A DNA stretch of 64,000 nt from Leptospirillum ferrooxidans C2-3 (lineage in GTDB: Bacteria > Nitrospirota > Leptospirillia > Leptospirillales > Leptospirillaceae). The stretch spans positions 1,581,486 through 1,645,485 of the forward strand of contig NC_017094.1 of assembly GCF_000284315.1 (NCBI RefSeq). The letters are read 5' to 3'. The notes beneath the pieces were generated by a model that did no database searches, was not told the DNA's origin, and saw only the letters and a program-made list of their open reading frames with translations. The translations under genes and the position numbers were made by a program. Of the stretch, positions 1-8,495 are shown piece by piece (the stretch's first letter is position 1; each line of letters opens with the position of its first letter).

Positions 1-26
1 GTCCCGATGGAAACAATGTTTTCCAA
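1..26 (-). CDS. acpS: holo-ACP synthase, N-terminal start only
   Basis: Only the first eight codons lie in the window. Reading the minus strand from a TTG at 26 gives (M)ENIVSIGT, which matches the usual AcpS opening (IVGIGTD-like). An AGGAAAAG ribosome binding site lies 8 nt upstream of the TTG. AcpS moves the 4'-phosphopantetheine group from CoA to apo-acyl carrier protein. The gene follows pdxJ by about 40 bp; pdxJ-acpS is a common bacterial pair, which supports the call. The rest of the gene lies outside the window, so the assignment depends on a short peptide plus context. Confidence 0.5.
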
Positions 27-68
27 TGGTCTTTTCCTAGCAAAGGATGGCCCGGCAGATCGGCACCT

Positions 69-788
69 TCACCGCTTCAATTGTTCCTGTAATTCGCCAA
101 TGGCCGCCGAAAGTCCGACAAAAACCGCCCGGGAAATGATACTGTGGCCAATATTTACCTCAGCCAAATTCGGGATTGAAAGGAGTGGCGATAGATTGAC
201 ACTATCAAGACCATGTCCCATCGCAAGTCTTACACCGCTCGAAGCAATATACAACGAACACTCGATTAACCGTTCCAGCTCATAGGAATCCGGCCCATTG
301 CCAAAAGAATTGGCATAGGGCCCTGTATGAAGTTCTATTTGTTCAACACCAAGATCGCAACCTTTCTTGACCTCTTCCATATCGGGATCCAAAAACAAGG
401 ACAACGGAATGTTTTTTCCGGAAGTCAGCTTATGAAATCCCTGAATCTTTTGGCTCAATTCAGGATCGAGAGAAAGCCCTCCTTCAGTCGTTCTTTCAAG
501 CCTTCTTTCCGGAACAAGAGTAATCAGTTGAGGGATTGAGTCCAGGGCTTTTTTCTGCATTTCCGATGTAAGCGCCATCTCCAGATTAATCGGCAACTTT
601 CCCCAGGAGAGAAGATCCACCAGATCCTGATCAAGAATATGTCGACGATCTTCCCGCAAGTGACAAACAACCTGACCTGCCCCTGAGGAATGGACGACTT
701 CCGCTGCTAAAAGAGGATCGGGATTTTTTCCCCCTCGGGCATTTCGTAATGTCGCGACATGATCTATATTGACCCCCAACACAATCAC
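69..788 (-). CDS. pdxJ: pyridoxine 5'-phosphate synthase PdxJ
   Basis: PdxJ condenses 3-amino-2-oxopropyl phosphate with 1-deoxyxylulose 5-phosphate to make pyridoxine 5'-phosphate, the last ring-forming step of the DXP-dependent vitamin B6 pathway, in the cytosol. The 239-residue product has the family length and the N-terminal NIDHVATLRNARGG phosphate/substrate signature (residues 7-20), the HLREDRRHI loop with catalytic His/Arg residues, INLEMA, and IELHTGPYA toward the C-terminus. Translation starts at GTG 788, one base after the TGA of the upstream M16 protease gene, so the two are very probably translationally coupled. acpS follows. Confidence 0.95.
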   Translation of the reverse strand: MIVLGVNIDHVATLRNARGGKNPDPLLAAEVVHSSGAGQVVCHLREDRRHILDQDLVDLLSWGKLPINLEMALTSEMQKKALDSIPQLITLVPERRLERTTEGGLSLDPELSQKIQGFHKLTSGKNIPLSLFLDPDMEEVKKGCDLGVEQIELHTGPYANSFGNGPDSYELERLIECSLYIASSGVRLAMGHGLDSVNLSPLLSIPNLAEVNIGHSIISRAVFVGLSAAIGELQEQLKR

Positions 789-789
789 A

Positions 790-2037
790 TCAGTGGCCTT
801 TTTTGGTTTTTGAGATCGGTCCCATCACAGAAATACCGTAATTCTTACCCCACTCAAGATCTCTAGCCAAAGACTGGATATCTTCCGGTGTCACTTCATC
901 AATCCATTGTTCGATTTTGGAAACAGGAATCTCTTCCCCCCAAGTCAAAAGATTGCGCCCCATCTTGCTCATCCGGCCCGACACACTTTCCAGTCCAAAA
1001 AGCAGAGAAGATTTCAACTGATTTTTGGATCGGGCCAACTCATCTTCAGTAAGAGGAACAGATTCAACTCTCTCAATCTCCGAAAGAAGGACACTCTGAA
1101 GTTCTTTTCTTTTGGATGGGCGTGTTGAAGCAACGACCCTTACTATTCCTCCATCAGAAAAAGACATTGGCGAAGCATAAACAGAATAGGCCAATCCTCT
1201 CTTTTCCCGAACTTCCTGGAAGAGTCTTGAACTCATTCCACCGCCAAGATGGGTTGTGAGCAACCTCAGAGCTGACTGTCTATGGTCACGCTGGGGAATA
1301 CCCCTGACGCCAATACTCATATGAACCTGTTCAAAGTCTTCATCCGATTCCCATATTCCAAAATTTTCGAATGGGGGATCCTGAGCGATTCGATCCAGTT
1401 TTTTCTTGGGAGACTTTCCAAAAGATTTTTCCAGTGTTTTCAGAATCAGTTTCCAATCAACATTGCCAGCGATGGTGATGAACATCGATCCAGAATGATA
1501 ATTTTCTTGAAAATACTCCATGACGGACCTCTGGGAAAACTTTTGAATAGATTCTTCTGTTCCCAGGATCGGACGGCCAAAAGAGTGATTGGCAAAATAC
1601 GATGAAAAAAGCTGTTCTGAAACAAGATCCTCAGGATCATCTTTTGCCTCCATCAACTCCTCCAGAACAACTCCTTTTTCTCTCTCAAGTTCTTCCTCAT
1701 CGAAAACAGATTCACACAGGAGGTCTCCAAGCAAAGAAACTGCCCTGGGCGCATTTTCAGAAAGAACCATCGCATAGAAAGACGTAATTTCCTGACTGGT
1801 AAAAGCATTCATTTCTCCACCGAGAAAGTCCATCTCATTAGCGATCTCTTGCGCATTTCTTGTTTTGGTGCCTTTAAAACACATATGTTCCAGAAAGTGA
1901 GTCATGCCTCCCTGGGAGATTTCCTCATAACGGCTTCCCGATCTAACCCATACCCCAATTGATGCGGCCCGGCTCTCGGGCATCGGATCCCAGTAAACCG
2001 GCAATCCATTCTTTAAAACAGCAGTTACGTATCCCAC
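790..2037 (-). CDS. M16 family zinc metallopeptidase (insulinase/processing-peptidase type)
   Basis: A 415-residue M16 peptidase, the size of single-unit bacterial members related to mitochondrial processing peptidase beta. The inverted zinc motif HFLEH is at residues 47-51 (His47, Glu50, His51), followed by the family LGGEMNAFT segment and a downstream Glu-rich helix that should supply the third zinc ligand. The C-terminal half has the GLAYSVYAS segment typical of the family. No signal peptide is visible. Start is GTG 2037 with GGAA about 8 nt upstream. In many bacteria this gene lies directly downstream of pnp; here a mobile block of about 9 kb separates them. The substrate is unknown. Confidence 0.9.
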   Translation of the reverse strand: MGYVTAVLKNGLPVYWDPMPESRAASIGVWVRSGSRYEEISQGGMTHFLEHMCFKGTKTRNAQEIANEMDFLGGEMNAFTSQEITSFYAMVLSENAPRAVSLLGDLLCESVFDEEELEREKGVVLEELMEAKDDPEDLVSEQLFSSYFANHSFGRPILGTEESIQKFSQRSVMEYFQENYHSGSMFITIAGNVDWKLILKTLEKSFGKSPKKKLDRIAQDPPFENFGIWESDEDFEQVHMSIGVRGIPQRDHRQSALRLLTTHLGGGMSSRLFQEVREKRGLAYSVYASPMSFSDGGIVRVVASTRPSKRKELQSVLLSEIERVESVPLTEDELARSKNQLKSSLLFGLESVSGRMSKMGRNLLTWGEEIPVSKIEQWIDEVTPEDIQSLARDLEWGKNYGISVMGPISKTKKGH

Positions 2038-2711
2038 CTGAAATTCCTTTCAAAAAAACATCATTGTCATCTTGCATTAAACTAAAAGGATATGGACTCA
2101 TTCTTCACCAGAATACATTGAACAATCCCTACAATCCAAAAAAGAAACAGAAGAGTGGCTCCTCTTGCCAGGAACGTTGAAATCAATCGGAGCATCTCAA
2201 GGGACTAAAACTTGAGTTTGATACGGTTGGGAAAGCGGATACAACTCCAATATTTATCCTCTTCAATCAGGAGAACGGAGCAAACTGAGCGTAAAAAAAC
2301 AACCCGTTTACTCCAGGGAGAGAGAAAAAAGGATCCTTGCCGGCTTCATGCACAGAATCCTTTCTGAACATTCCCTCCCTGAAGATTAAAAAGAACCCAG
2401 AACAGTATACACTGCCCATCCCTGGATTCCCCCCTCAATGAGAGGTTATATCATTGCCAATGAGAATGCCCCAGACAATCAGGAATTATCGGTTTGAAGA
2501 CCAGAGAACATGTCCCCGATAGTTGGCCAACTCTTTTTTGATCGTTTAAAACTTGAACATTTGCCCGCGCATAATGGAATGGTCCGTGCAGCCTGGGGTG
2601 GGATGCCGGCTCCCGATCGGGTATTCTTTCCGGGACAAAAATAGGGAGAGGCGCCAAGAACGCCTCTCCCCCACACGCAAAACACCCTTTTCAATTATGT
2701 AAGGAGAACGC
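2038..2711. other. intergenic region; left non-coding flank of the IS110 element
   Basis: No convincing gene is seen. The part next to the M16 gene (2038 to about 2430) is AT-richer and should carry its promoter, but no clear -35/-10 pair was recognised. From about 2450 to 2711 base composition becomes GC-rich like the IS110 gene, and there are several self-complementary stretches (TTGGCCAA near 2523, CCCGATCGGG near 2613, and a perfect hairpin at 2644-2670). This is probably the left end of the IS110 element. IS110-group elements encode their bridge RNA in this position, so a structured RNA here is plausible but unproven. Confidence 0.4.
2644..2670. repeat. perfect 10-bp stem hairpin upstream of IS110 transposase
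   Basis: GGGAGAGGCG (2644-2653) pairs perfectly with CGCCTCTCCC (2661-2670) across a 7-nt loop. It lies 41 bp before the transposase ATG. No T-run follows on either strand, so it is a poor terminator candidate. It could insulate the transposase from read-through or form part of a bridge-RNA fold. Confidence 0.6.
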
Positions 2712-3625
2712 ATGAAAGTCGAGACCCCGAAGAAGACGAAAATCACTCCGGAATCCACCCTTGTCACCGTTTGCGTCGATCTGTCCAAGAACACGTTCCA
2801 TGTGGTGGGTCTTGATGCCGAAGGGAAGAAGATCCTGCGGCGGAAATTCCATCGGGAAGGCTTCCGGGACTGGCTGGCTCGCCCGGAGCTTCCCCGTGTC
2901 ATCGTGGCGATGGAAGCCTGCGGCGGAGCCCAGTGTTGGGGGCAGGTTTGCCAGTCTCTGGGGCATACGCCGATGCTGATTCCTCTGCATCACGTCAAGC
3001 CCTTTGCCACCTCCCAGAAGAATGATTTCAATGTGCGACGTGAAAAGTCGCTTGCAGGAGCTGTTCTGTAGGAAGAACCCACTGTTCAGCCAGTGGAGCC
3101 CACCGACACATGCGGGAGGAGTAATCGTCCGGTATGAAGCTGTCGGAAACGTACCCGCGGGGAACCGTAGGACAAGTCGTGAGAGGAATCCGAACCTGGT
3201 AGCAACGACCGGGGAGGGGCAAGGGCTAGACGGGAAAGGTCAACCCAGGTGAATCGTCGCAAGCATCGTTACGTTTGACAAGCTCAAGTTGCTGGCCAAG
3301 GCTTGAACCAAAAGGTAAGCGGGTTGGTAGATCTTCTGTTGTATAGGATTTACGCTGACGACAACTCCCGCCGGTGTACAGACGAGACCTTCCCCCATCG
3401 CACGCTCATCAAGCGGAACACGACAACCCCGTATGCCTGCCCTTCGGGGCAAGCCAACCGCAAGGAAGGCCCTTGGGCATGCGGGCGAAGGAAGCCGGAA
3501 AAAGCGAAGGCCCGGCGGTAATCGCCGGGATAGGGGTTCATGCCCTGCCCCGAAAGGGGGCCCACGTCCGGCTGATGCTCAATCACAAATTCTTCTGAAC
3601 GTTTTGCAGAGAAAGGTTGACGTAG

Positions 3626-5083
3626 ATGACGGAAACCCCGCCAACGTTGCCCCATCGCTCCTTCACGCACTGGGGCCTTATCGACTGGTCCCGAGTCGAG
3701 AGGGTGGTAAAAGGACTTCAGACGCGCATTGTGAAGGCCACGCAAGAGGAAGACTGGGGAAAAGTCAAAGACCTCCAGCGTCTTCTGACACGCTCGTTCT
3801 TCGGTCGACTTCTGGCCGTGAAGCGAGTGACAGAAAACCAAGGAAAGGCAACGCCGGGTGTGGACGGAGTGATCTGGTCCACCCCGGAATCGAAGATCCG
3901 AGCCCTGCCGACCCTGAAACGGGAGGGATATCAATCCCAACCGCTCCGAAGGGTCTTCATTCCGAAAAGCAACGGCAAGATGCGGCCGCTTGGCATCCCC
4001 ACCATGAAGGACCGAGCCATGCAGGCGCTTCATCTGCTGGCTCTGGATCCGGTGGCGGAAACGCGGGCGGACGGAAGCTCCTATGGCTTCCGACCGGGGC
4101 GGTCGACCGCAGATGCGAGAGCACATCTCTTTCTTCTGTTGGCCAGTCGCAAACGCTCTCCCTGGGTCCTTGAAGGGGACATCGAAGCCTGCTTCGACCG
4201 GATCAGCCACGACTGGTTGGTGTCCAACGTTCCTATGGACAAGACCATGCTTCAACAGTGGCTGAAGGCAGGAGTGATTCACAAAGGAGAACTCCAACCC
4301 ACGAAGTCCGGGACCCCGCAGGGCGGAATTATTTCGCCTGTGCTCGCTAACTGGGCCTTGGACGGTCTAGATCTCTGGCTTAAAACATGGTCGGAAGGAA
4401 AGGGCCTCCATCTCGTGCGTTATGCCGATGACTGGATTCTGACCGGGCCTTCGAAAGACGTTCTGGAAAGGGCCAAGGAGCGCATACAGGAGTTTCTGAC
4501 GGAACGGGGAATGACCCTGTCTCCGACGAAAACCTTTATTGCCCACATCGACGAGGGGTTCAATTTTCTCGGGTGGAATTTCCGAAAGTATTACGGGAAG
4601 CTCCTGATTAAACCGTCGGAAAAGAATGTGAAAGCGATTCTGACGAAAATCCGGGATTGGGTTAAAGGACACAAACAGGCGCAGCAAATCGACGTGATTG
4701 GCTTTCTGAATCCGCTGATCCGTGGGTGGTCCAACTACCACCGCGGGGCCGTCGCCAAGGAAACCTTCGCCCATGTGGATTCCAAGATTTTCGAGCTGTT
4801 ATGGCAATGGGCCAAACGCCGACATCCGAGGAAAAGCGCCCGATGGATCAGGGAACGTTATTTTCACACCATCGGGACACGAATCTGGGTGTTTGCGGAC
4901 CAAGACGACAAGGGAAATTGGGTATCGCTGGTCAAAGCCAGCGATACGAAGATCGTAAGACACGTCAAGGTCAGGAAAGAAGCCAACCCCTACGATCCCA
5001 TCTGGAAAACATACTTCAAGGACCGCCACAAGCGGAAGCGAGAAGCATTCGGAGAAGAAAGATGGGGCATGGCTGAACTGTGA
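3626..5083 (+). CDS. ltrA: group II intron reverse transcriptase/maturase
   Basis: A 485-residue intron-encoded protein. It contains the RT0-RT7 blocks: TPGVDGVIW near residue 80, KMRPLGIPTMKDR (RT2-3), YGFRPGRSTADA, LEGDIEACFDRI (catalytic Asp), SGTPQGGIISP (RT4) and the RYADDW catalytic box at residues 265-270, followed by the FLGWNF block and a maturase (X) domain with FLNPLIRGWSNYHRG. It should assist splicing and reverse-transcribe the intron at the target. The protein ends at EERWGMAEL, just where an HNH endonuclease domain usually starts; no CxxC or HNH residues follow, so it appears endonuclease-less. Start ATG 3626 has no strong RBS. Confidence 0.95.
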   Translation: MTETPPTLPHRSFTHWGLIDWSRVERVVKGLQTRIVKATQEEDWGKVKDLQRLLTRSFFGRLLAVKRVTENQGKATPGVDGVIWSTPESKIRALPTLKREGYQSQPLRRVFIPKSNGKMRPLGIPTMKDRAMQALHLLALDPVAETRADGSSYGFRPGRSTADARAHLFLLLASRKRSPWVLEGDIEACFDRISHDWLVSNVPMDKTMLQQWLKAGVIHKGELQPTKSGTPQGGIISPVLANWALDGLDLWLKTWSEGKGLHLVRYADDWILTGPSKDVLERAKERIQEFLTERGMTLSPTKTFIAHIDEGFNFLGWNFRKYYGKLLIKPSEKNVKAILTKIRDWVKGHKQAQQIDVIGFLNPLIRGWSNYHRGAVAKETFAHVDSKIFELLWQWAKRRHPRKSARWIRERYFHTIGTRIWVFADQDDKGNWVSLVKASDTKIVRHVKVRKEANPYDPIWKTYFKDRHKRKREAFGEERWGMAEL

Positions 5084-5189
5084 AGAGGAAAGAGCGCACC
5101 TGCGCCTGAAGCCTTCATCCCATTGTCTTCAACAGCGCCACCAAGGTTGGAAAGCGCGACCGGCTCCCTCAAGGGGCTTATGAGTGTTC

Positions 5190-5224
5190 GAGCCACGGTG
5201 AAGGGAAACTTTCACGCCGGGTTC
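5190..5224 (+). ncRNA. group II intron domain V
   Basis: A 35-nt hairpin starting GAGCC and ending GGGTTC with an internal GGGAAA turn, the typical size and shape of the catalytic domain V. It lies about 105 nt after the maturase stop and 41 nt before the intron 3' end, the spacing expected for domain V followed by domain VI. The GC-rich stem at about 5228-5262 is the domain VI candidate. Confidence 0.85.
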
Positions 5225-5583
5225 CTCGGGGGCTTGGGACCTGAAAGGGTCCCCGGCTACCCTACGATGCGGAGGCTATTGGGGAAGCTTCTCTTCGCCC
5301 TCGCACCACAAGGGTTCCCGTCAAGACGCCCGAGCAGCAGGATCTGGCGATGCTGATCTCCGCCCGGCAGGGGCTGATCAACGACCGGACGGCTCTGGTA
5401 AACCGGACCCGGGCGTTTCTTCTGGAAAGAGGCTTCGTCCTTCCCCTGGGGATTGCGGCTCTCCAAAACCGGCTTCCAGAGCTTCTGGACGACGGAGCAA
5501 ACAGCCTGACGCTGGTCACTCGCACGCTGATCCGGGAGCTTCAGGCCCAGATCCGGTCTCAGACGGAAAAGATCGGGGAGATC

Positions 5584-5591
5584 GATGCGAT
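5584..5591. repeat. target site duplication, left copy (pair at 8049-8056)
   Basis: GATGCGAT occurs immediately before the left TGT terminus and immediately after the right ACA terminus of the IS21 element. Eight bp is within the 4-8 bp range known for IS21 insertions, and the exact duplication argues for a simple recent insertion. Confidence 0.92.
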
Positions 5592-5708
5592 TGTAAATCG
5601 TAAAATAGATTTGACCCTTTATTGAAAGATAAAACTGACCCCCCTTCGAAAAGAAAATTGTTAAAGTCCTCTCAGGAATATCTTGAGAGGAGGGAAGGGG
5701 TGGTCAGC

Positions 5709-7181
5709 ATGTATCTGTGGCAGAAGATTCGGATGATGCGGGAAAACAAGCAAGGGATTAAAGCGATTGCCCGGACATTGAAGCTTTCAAGGAATACCGT
5801 GAAAAAGTATCTCCGATCTGCGGAGCCTCCGGTTTTTCACAAACGAGAGTACGCCCGGAAGATTGCGCCGTATGAAGGTCGGATCGTCGAGATGGTTCGG
5901 AAGCGGTACATCGGGACCCGGATCTATGAGGAGCTGGTGGCGGAAGGATATCGGGGATCCCTGAAGACCTTGTACAACCATTTGTCCCGGATTCGATCTG
6001 AAGAGCGGGAGAAAGCCCGAAGCACCGTTCGGATGGAAACGGGGCCGGGAGAGCAGATGCAGTACGACTGGACCGAGTGGGAGATTGATTGGGGGGGAAC
6101 AGTCCAGACGGTTTATATCCATGCCGTGGTTCTGGGCTACAGCCGGCTGACCCATTTTTCCTGTTCCGCCACGATCCGCCAGGAGGATGTGATGAAAGCG
6201 CTGGAACGGGCCTTTGCCTTTTTCGGAGGAACCTGCCGAACGCTTCTGATGGACAACGGGAGCCAGATGGTGGTGGAGAACCGGAAGGAGAAAGGCGTCC
6301 GCTTCAACGAGTCCTTCCTGATGTTTTGCGGCCTGTACGGGATCGATCCGGAAGCCTGCCAGCCCTATCGCGCCCGTACGAAGGGAAAAGTCGAGCGGAC
6401 CTTCTTCTCGCTCAAGGAACGGGGGCTCCGGGGCAAGAAGGTGTCGGACTGGGGCAGCCTGGAGAATCTGCTCCAGACCTTCACCCGGACCTTCAACCAG
6501 CGCCGTCACCAGACCCTTCACGAAAAGCCGGTGGACCGCTTTGAACATGAGAAGTCCCTTCTTCGGCCCTTGGTCCCGGTCGATCCCCGGCGCCTCTACG
6601 AAGGCGAAATCCGGAAAGTCAGCTCCGACGGATATATTCGGTGGGATGGACACGCCTATCCCGTTCCCATGCGTTTCTGTGGACGGAGTGTCTGGGTGAC
6701 CGTGGAGTCAGGAATCCGGCTGACGGTATGGGGAGAGGGGGAGACCCCGCTCCTCACCCATCCTCTTCGAACCGGTTCCCCGGACCCCCTTCCGCCGCAC
6801 CCGGAGCATCAGGAGGCCGAACCCCGACGGAAGAAGCGCCGGGAAGGGCTCCGGGCCCGATGGGTGGGCCGGTTCCGGGAACGGTTCGGGGAAGAGGTCG
6901 AGCCCTTTCTGGAGGGGCTTCAGGAAGCGACCGGACCGAACTTCACGTGGCATGTCTCCGAGATCGTGGAACTTCTGGAGCGGTACGACCCCGAAGAGGG
7001 ACGGCGGGTCCTTCGGGAGGCCCAGGCATGTCAGGGGTTCCATAAAAACTTTCTCCGTCCGCTCCTCCGGCCGGAGTGTCTTCTTCCGGTGCCGGAAGGC
7101 ATGGCTCTGCCGATGGGAGCCTCTCTTACGCGTTCTCTCGACTGCTATGGGGGACTCGGAGAGGAGGTGTGCCATGACTGA
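5709..7181 (+). CDS. istA: IS21-family transposase IstA
   Basis: The 490-residue DDE transposase of the IS21 element. An N-terminal helix-turn-helix (IKAIARTLKLSRNTVKKYL, residues 17-35) is followed by a retroviral-integrase-like core with Asp120 (MQYDWTEWE), Asp182 (LLMDNGS) and Glu229 (KGKVER), then the Mu-type beta-barrel region around YIRWDGHAYPVP. I chose ATG 5709 because a GGAAGGGG purine stretch precedes it and family members start near MYLWQKIRMM; the frame is open further upstream to the element end. It works with the ATPase IstB, whose gene overlaps the istA stop. Confidence 0.95.
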   Translation: MYLWQKIRMMRENKQGIKAIARTLKLSRNTVKKYLRSAEPPVFHKREYARKIAPYEGRIVEMVRKRYIGTRIYEELVAEGYRGSLKTLYNHLSRIRSEEREKARSTVRMETGPGEQMQYDWTEWEIDWGGTVQTVYIHAVVLGYSRLTHFSCSATIRQEDVMKALERAFAFFGGTCRTLLMDNGSQMVVENRKEKGVRFNESFLMFCGLYGIDPEACQPYRARTKGKVERTFFSLKERGLRGKKVSDWGSLENLLQTFTRTFNQRRHQTLHEKPVDRFEHEKSLLRPLVPVDPRRLYEGEIRKVSSDGYIRWDGHAYPVPMRFCGRSVWVTVESGIRLTVWGEGETPLLTHPLRTGSPDPLPPHPEHQEAEPRRKKRREGLRARWVGRFRERFGEEVEPFLEGLQEATGPNFTWHVSEIVELLERYDPEEGRRVLREAQACQGFHKNFLRPLLRPECLLPVPEGMALPMGASLTRSLDCYGGLGEEVCHD

Positions 7182-7986
7182 CCTCCACCAGCGGATCACT
7201 CAGCAACTCCGGACCCTGAGTTTAAAGGGACTGATCGACCTTTACCGCCCTCTGGCCGAAGAAGCGGCCAAGAACCAGCTCCAGTACGAGGAATACCTGG
7301 CTCTTCTTCTGGATGAAGAAACCCGGGGAAAGACCGACCGGTCGGTCCGCACCAAAATAACTCTGGCCCGGTTCCCTTTCCTCCGCACCCTGGAGGAGTT
7401 CGACTTTTCTTTCCAGCCCTCCCTGGAGGAAAAAACCTTGGTCCGCTTGGGAACGCTCGACTTTCTGGAGAAGGCCGAGAATCTTGTTTTCCTTGGACCG
7501 CCTGGCGTCGGGAAAACACATCTGGCCGTGGCGATCGGCATCAAGGCCTGCCAAGCCAAAAAGCGCGTTCTGTTCCTCACCCTCCCCGCTCTCTTGCGGG
7601 ATCTGTCTCTGTCGGTCCGGAACGGCACCCTGCCGGCGAGCCTCCTGGCATATTCCCGGTACCATGTCCTGATCATCGACGAGGTCGGATACACCCCGAT
7701 TACCCGGGAAGAGGCCAACCTGCTCTTTCAGCTGGTCTCCATCCGTTACGAGAAAGGATCGATCCTTCTGACCAGCAACTACGGGTTCGAAGACTGGGGA
7801 AAGATCTTTCCTGACTCTGTCGTGGCGGCGGCCATTATTGACCGGCTGGTTCATCATGCCCGGATTTTCCCTATCCAGGGATCGAGCTATCGTGTCCGGG
7901 ACAAAATCCATCGGCGAAAGAGCGCAAAACCATCCCCATCTTCGCTTATCTCGCAAGGGGAAGGAGAAATCAAAGCCTCACTTTAA
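7174..7986 (+). CDS. istB: IS21-family transposition ATPase IstB
   Basis: A 270-residue DnaA/DnaC-like AAA+ ATPase that helps IstA select target DNA. Walker A is GPPGVGKT (residues 108-115), Walker B is VLIIDEVGY (near 170), and sensor residues lie in LLTSNYGFEDWG. ATG 7174 overlaps the istA stop by 8 nt and has a strong GAGGAGG ribosome binding site. About 60 bp of non-coding end sequence with TTGACC-type repeats separates its stop from the right terminus. The gene appears complete. Confidence 0.95.
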   Translation: MTDLHQRITQQLRTLSLKGLIDLYRPLAEEAAKNQLQYEEYLALLLDEETRGKTDRSVRTKITLARFPFLRTLEEFDFSFQPSLEEKTLVRLGTLDFLEKAENLVFLGPPGVGKTHLAVAIGIKACQAKKRVLFLTLPALLRDLSLSVRNGTLPASLLAYSRYHVLIIDEVGYTPITREEANLLFQLVSIRYEKGSILLTSNYGFEDWGKIFPDSVVAAAIIDRLVHHARIFPIQGSSYRVRDKIHRRKSAKPSPSSLISQGEGEIKASL

Positions 7987-8495
7987 CCGGGAGGAAGGGG
8001 GGTCAATTTTATTTTTCAAAAAGGGGTCAAAAGTAGTTGCAATCTACAGATGCGATGATGAAAATGCTTGTCCGTAGCAACGAGACGGGTCGGCGTCTTC
8101 AGACAGTTCCAGGAGTGGGGCCCTTGATTGCAGCCGCCCTGATCTCCGTCATCGGGGATCCGAAACGCTTCGGGAGTGGGCGGGATATGGCGGCCTTTTT
8201 AGGCCTTGTTCCAAGTCAGCATACATCGGGAGACAAGGTGCGTCTGGGAAGGGTCACTAAACGGGGGGACAGCGGGTTGCGAAGTCTTTTGGTGCAGGGA
8301 GCACAGGCTGCGCTTCGAGCGGCGGAGCTGAGTGGATCCGGAAAAATGAAGGACGGCAAGCTCCGAACATGGCTTCTGGATCTACTGAAGCGCAAGGATA
8401 CCCGCAACAAGGCGGTCGTGGCCCTGGCCAACAAGATGGCGCGCATGGCCTGGGCGATCTGGAAAAACGACACGGTGTACACGGCGGCCGCATGA

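Larger units (their letters stand above)
3033..5265 (+). mobile_element. group II intron inside the IS110 transposase gene
   Basis: The 5' end GTGCGAC at 3033 fits the group II consensus GUGYG and opens a small stem (GCGAC/GTCGC). The 3' end is CTAC at 5265, fitting the AY rule, preceded by a domain V hairpin (5190-5224) and a GC-rich domain VI hairpin (about 5228-5262). Boundaries are fixed independently by the host gene: joining base 3032 to 5266 gives the uninterrupted IS110 sequence FN-DAEAI. The 2233-nt intron carries one maturase ORF (3626-5083). About 590 nt of non-coding sequence before the ORF would hold domains I-III. The intron is in the sense orientation of its host gene, as needed for splicing. 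Confidence 0.92.
5592..8048 (+). mobile_element. IS21-family insertion sequence inside the IS110 transposase gene
   Basis: The 2457-bp element has related ends. The left end starts TGTAAATCG; the right end, read inward on the other strand, starts TGTAGATTG. Both carry internal repeats with the core TTGACCC, as expected for IS21 elements with multiple terminal repeats. The target duplication GATGCGAT flanks it exactly (5584-5591 and 8049-8056). Deleting the element plus one copy of the 8-mer restores the IS110 frame as EIDAMMKML. It carries istA and istB, both intact, so it may still be able to move. Confidence 0.93.
2712..8495 (+). pseudogene. IS110-family transposase (DEDD recombinase), split by a group II intron and an IS21 element
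   Basis: Three segments make one frame: 2712-3032, 5266-5591 and 8057-8495 (321+326+439 = 1086 nt, 361 codons plus stop). The N-terminal segment carries the RuvC-like DEDD domain: Asp23 in CVDLSKN, Glu68 in AMEACGG, Asp105 in QKNDFN, and Asp108 as the first codon after the intron. The third segment is the Transposase_20 domain (TVPGVGPLIAAALI, LGLVPSQHTSG with a likely catalytic Ser). A good RBS (AAGGAG) precedes ATG 2712. If the intron splices out, the first two segments join in frame; the IS21 element then interrupts the linker, so a full protein cannot be made. The segments show no other damage, so both insertions look recent. Confidence 0.9.

Noticed and set aside
3350-4297. Minus-strand frame of 315 codons across the intron
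   Set aside because: It crosses the intron domains and the reverse transcriptase in antisense and has no family features.
5787-6653. Long minus-strand open frame (288 codons) under istA
   Set aside because: It is antisense to a well-supported IS21 transposase in GC-rich DNA; the predicted protein has no recognisable motif.
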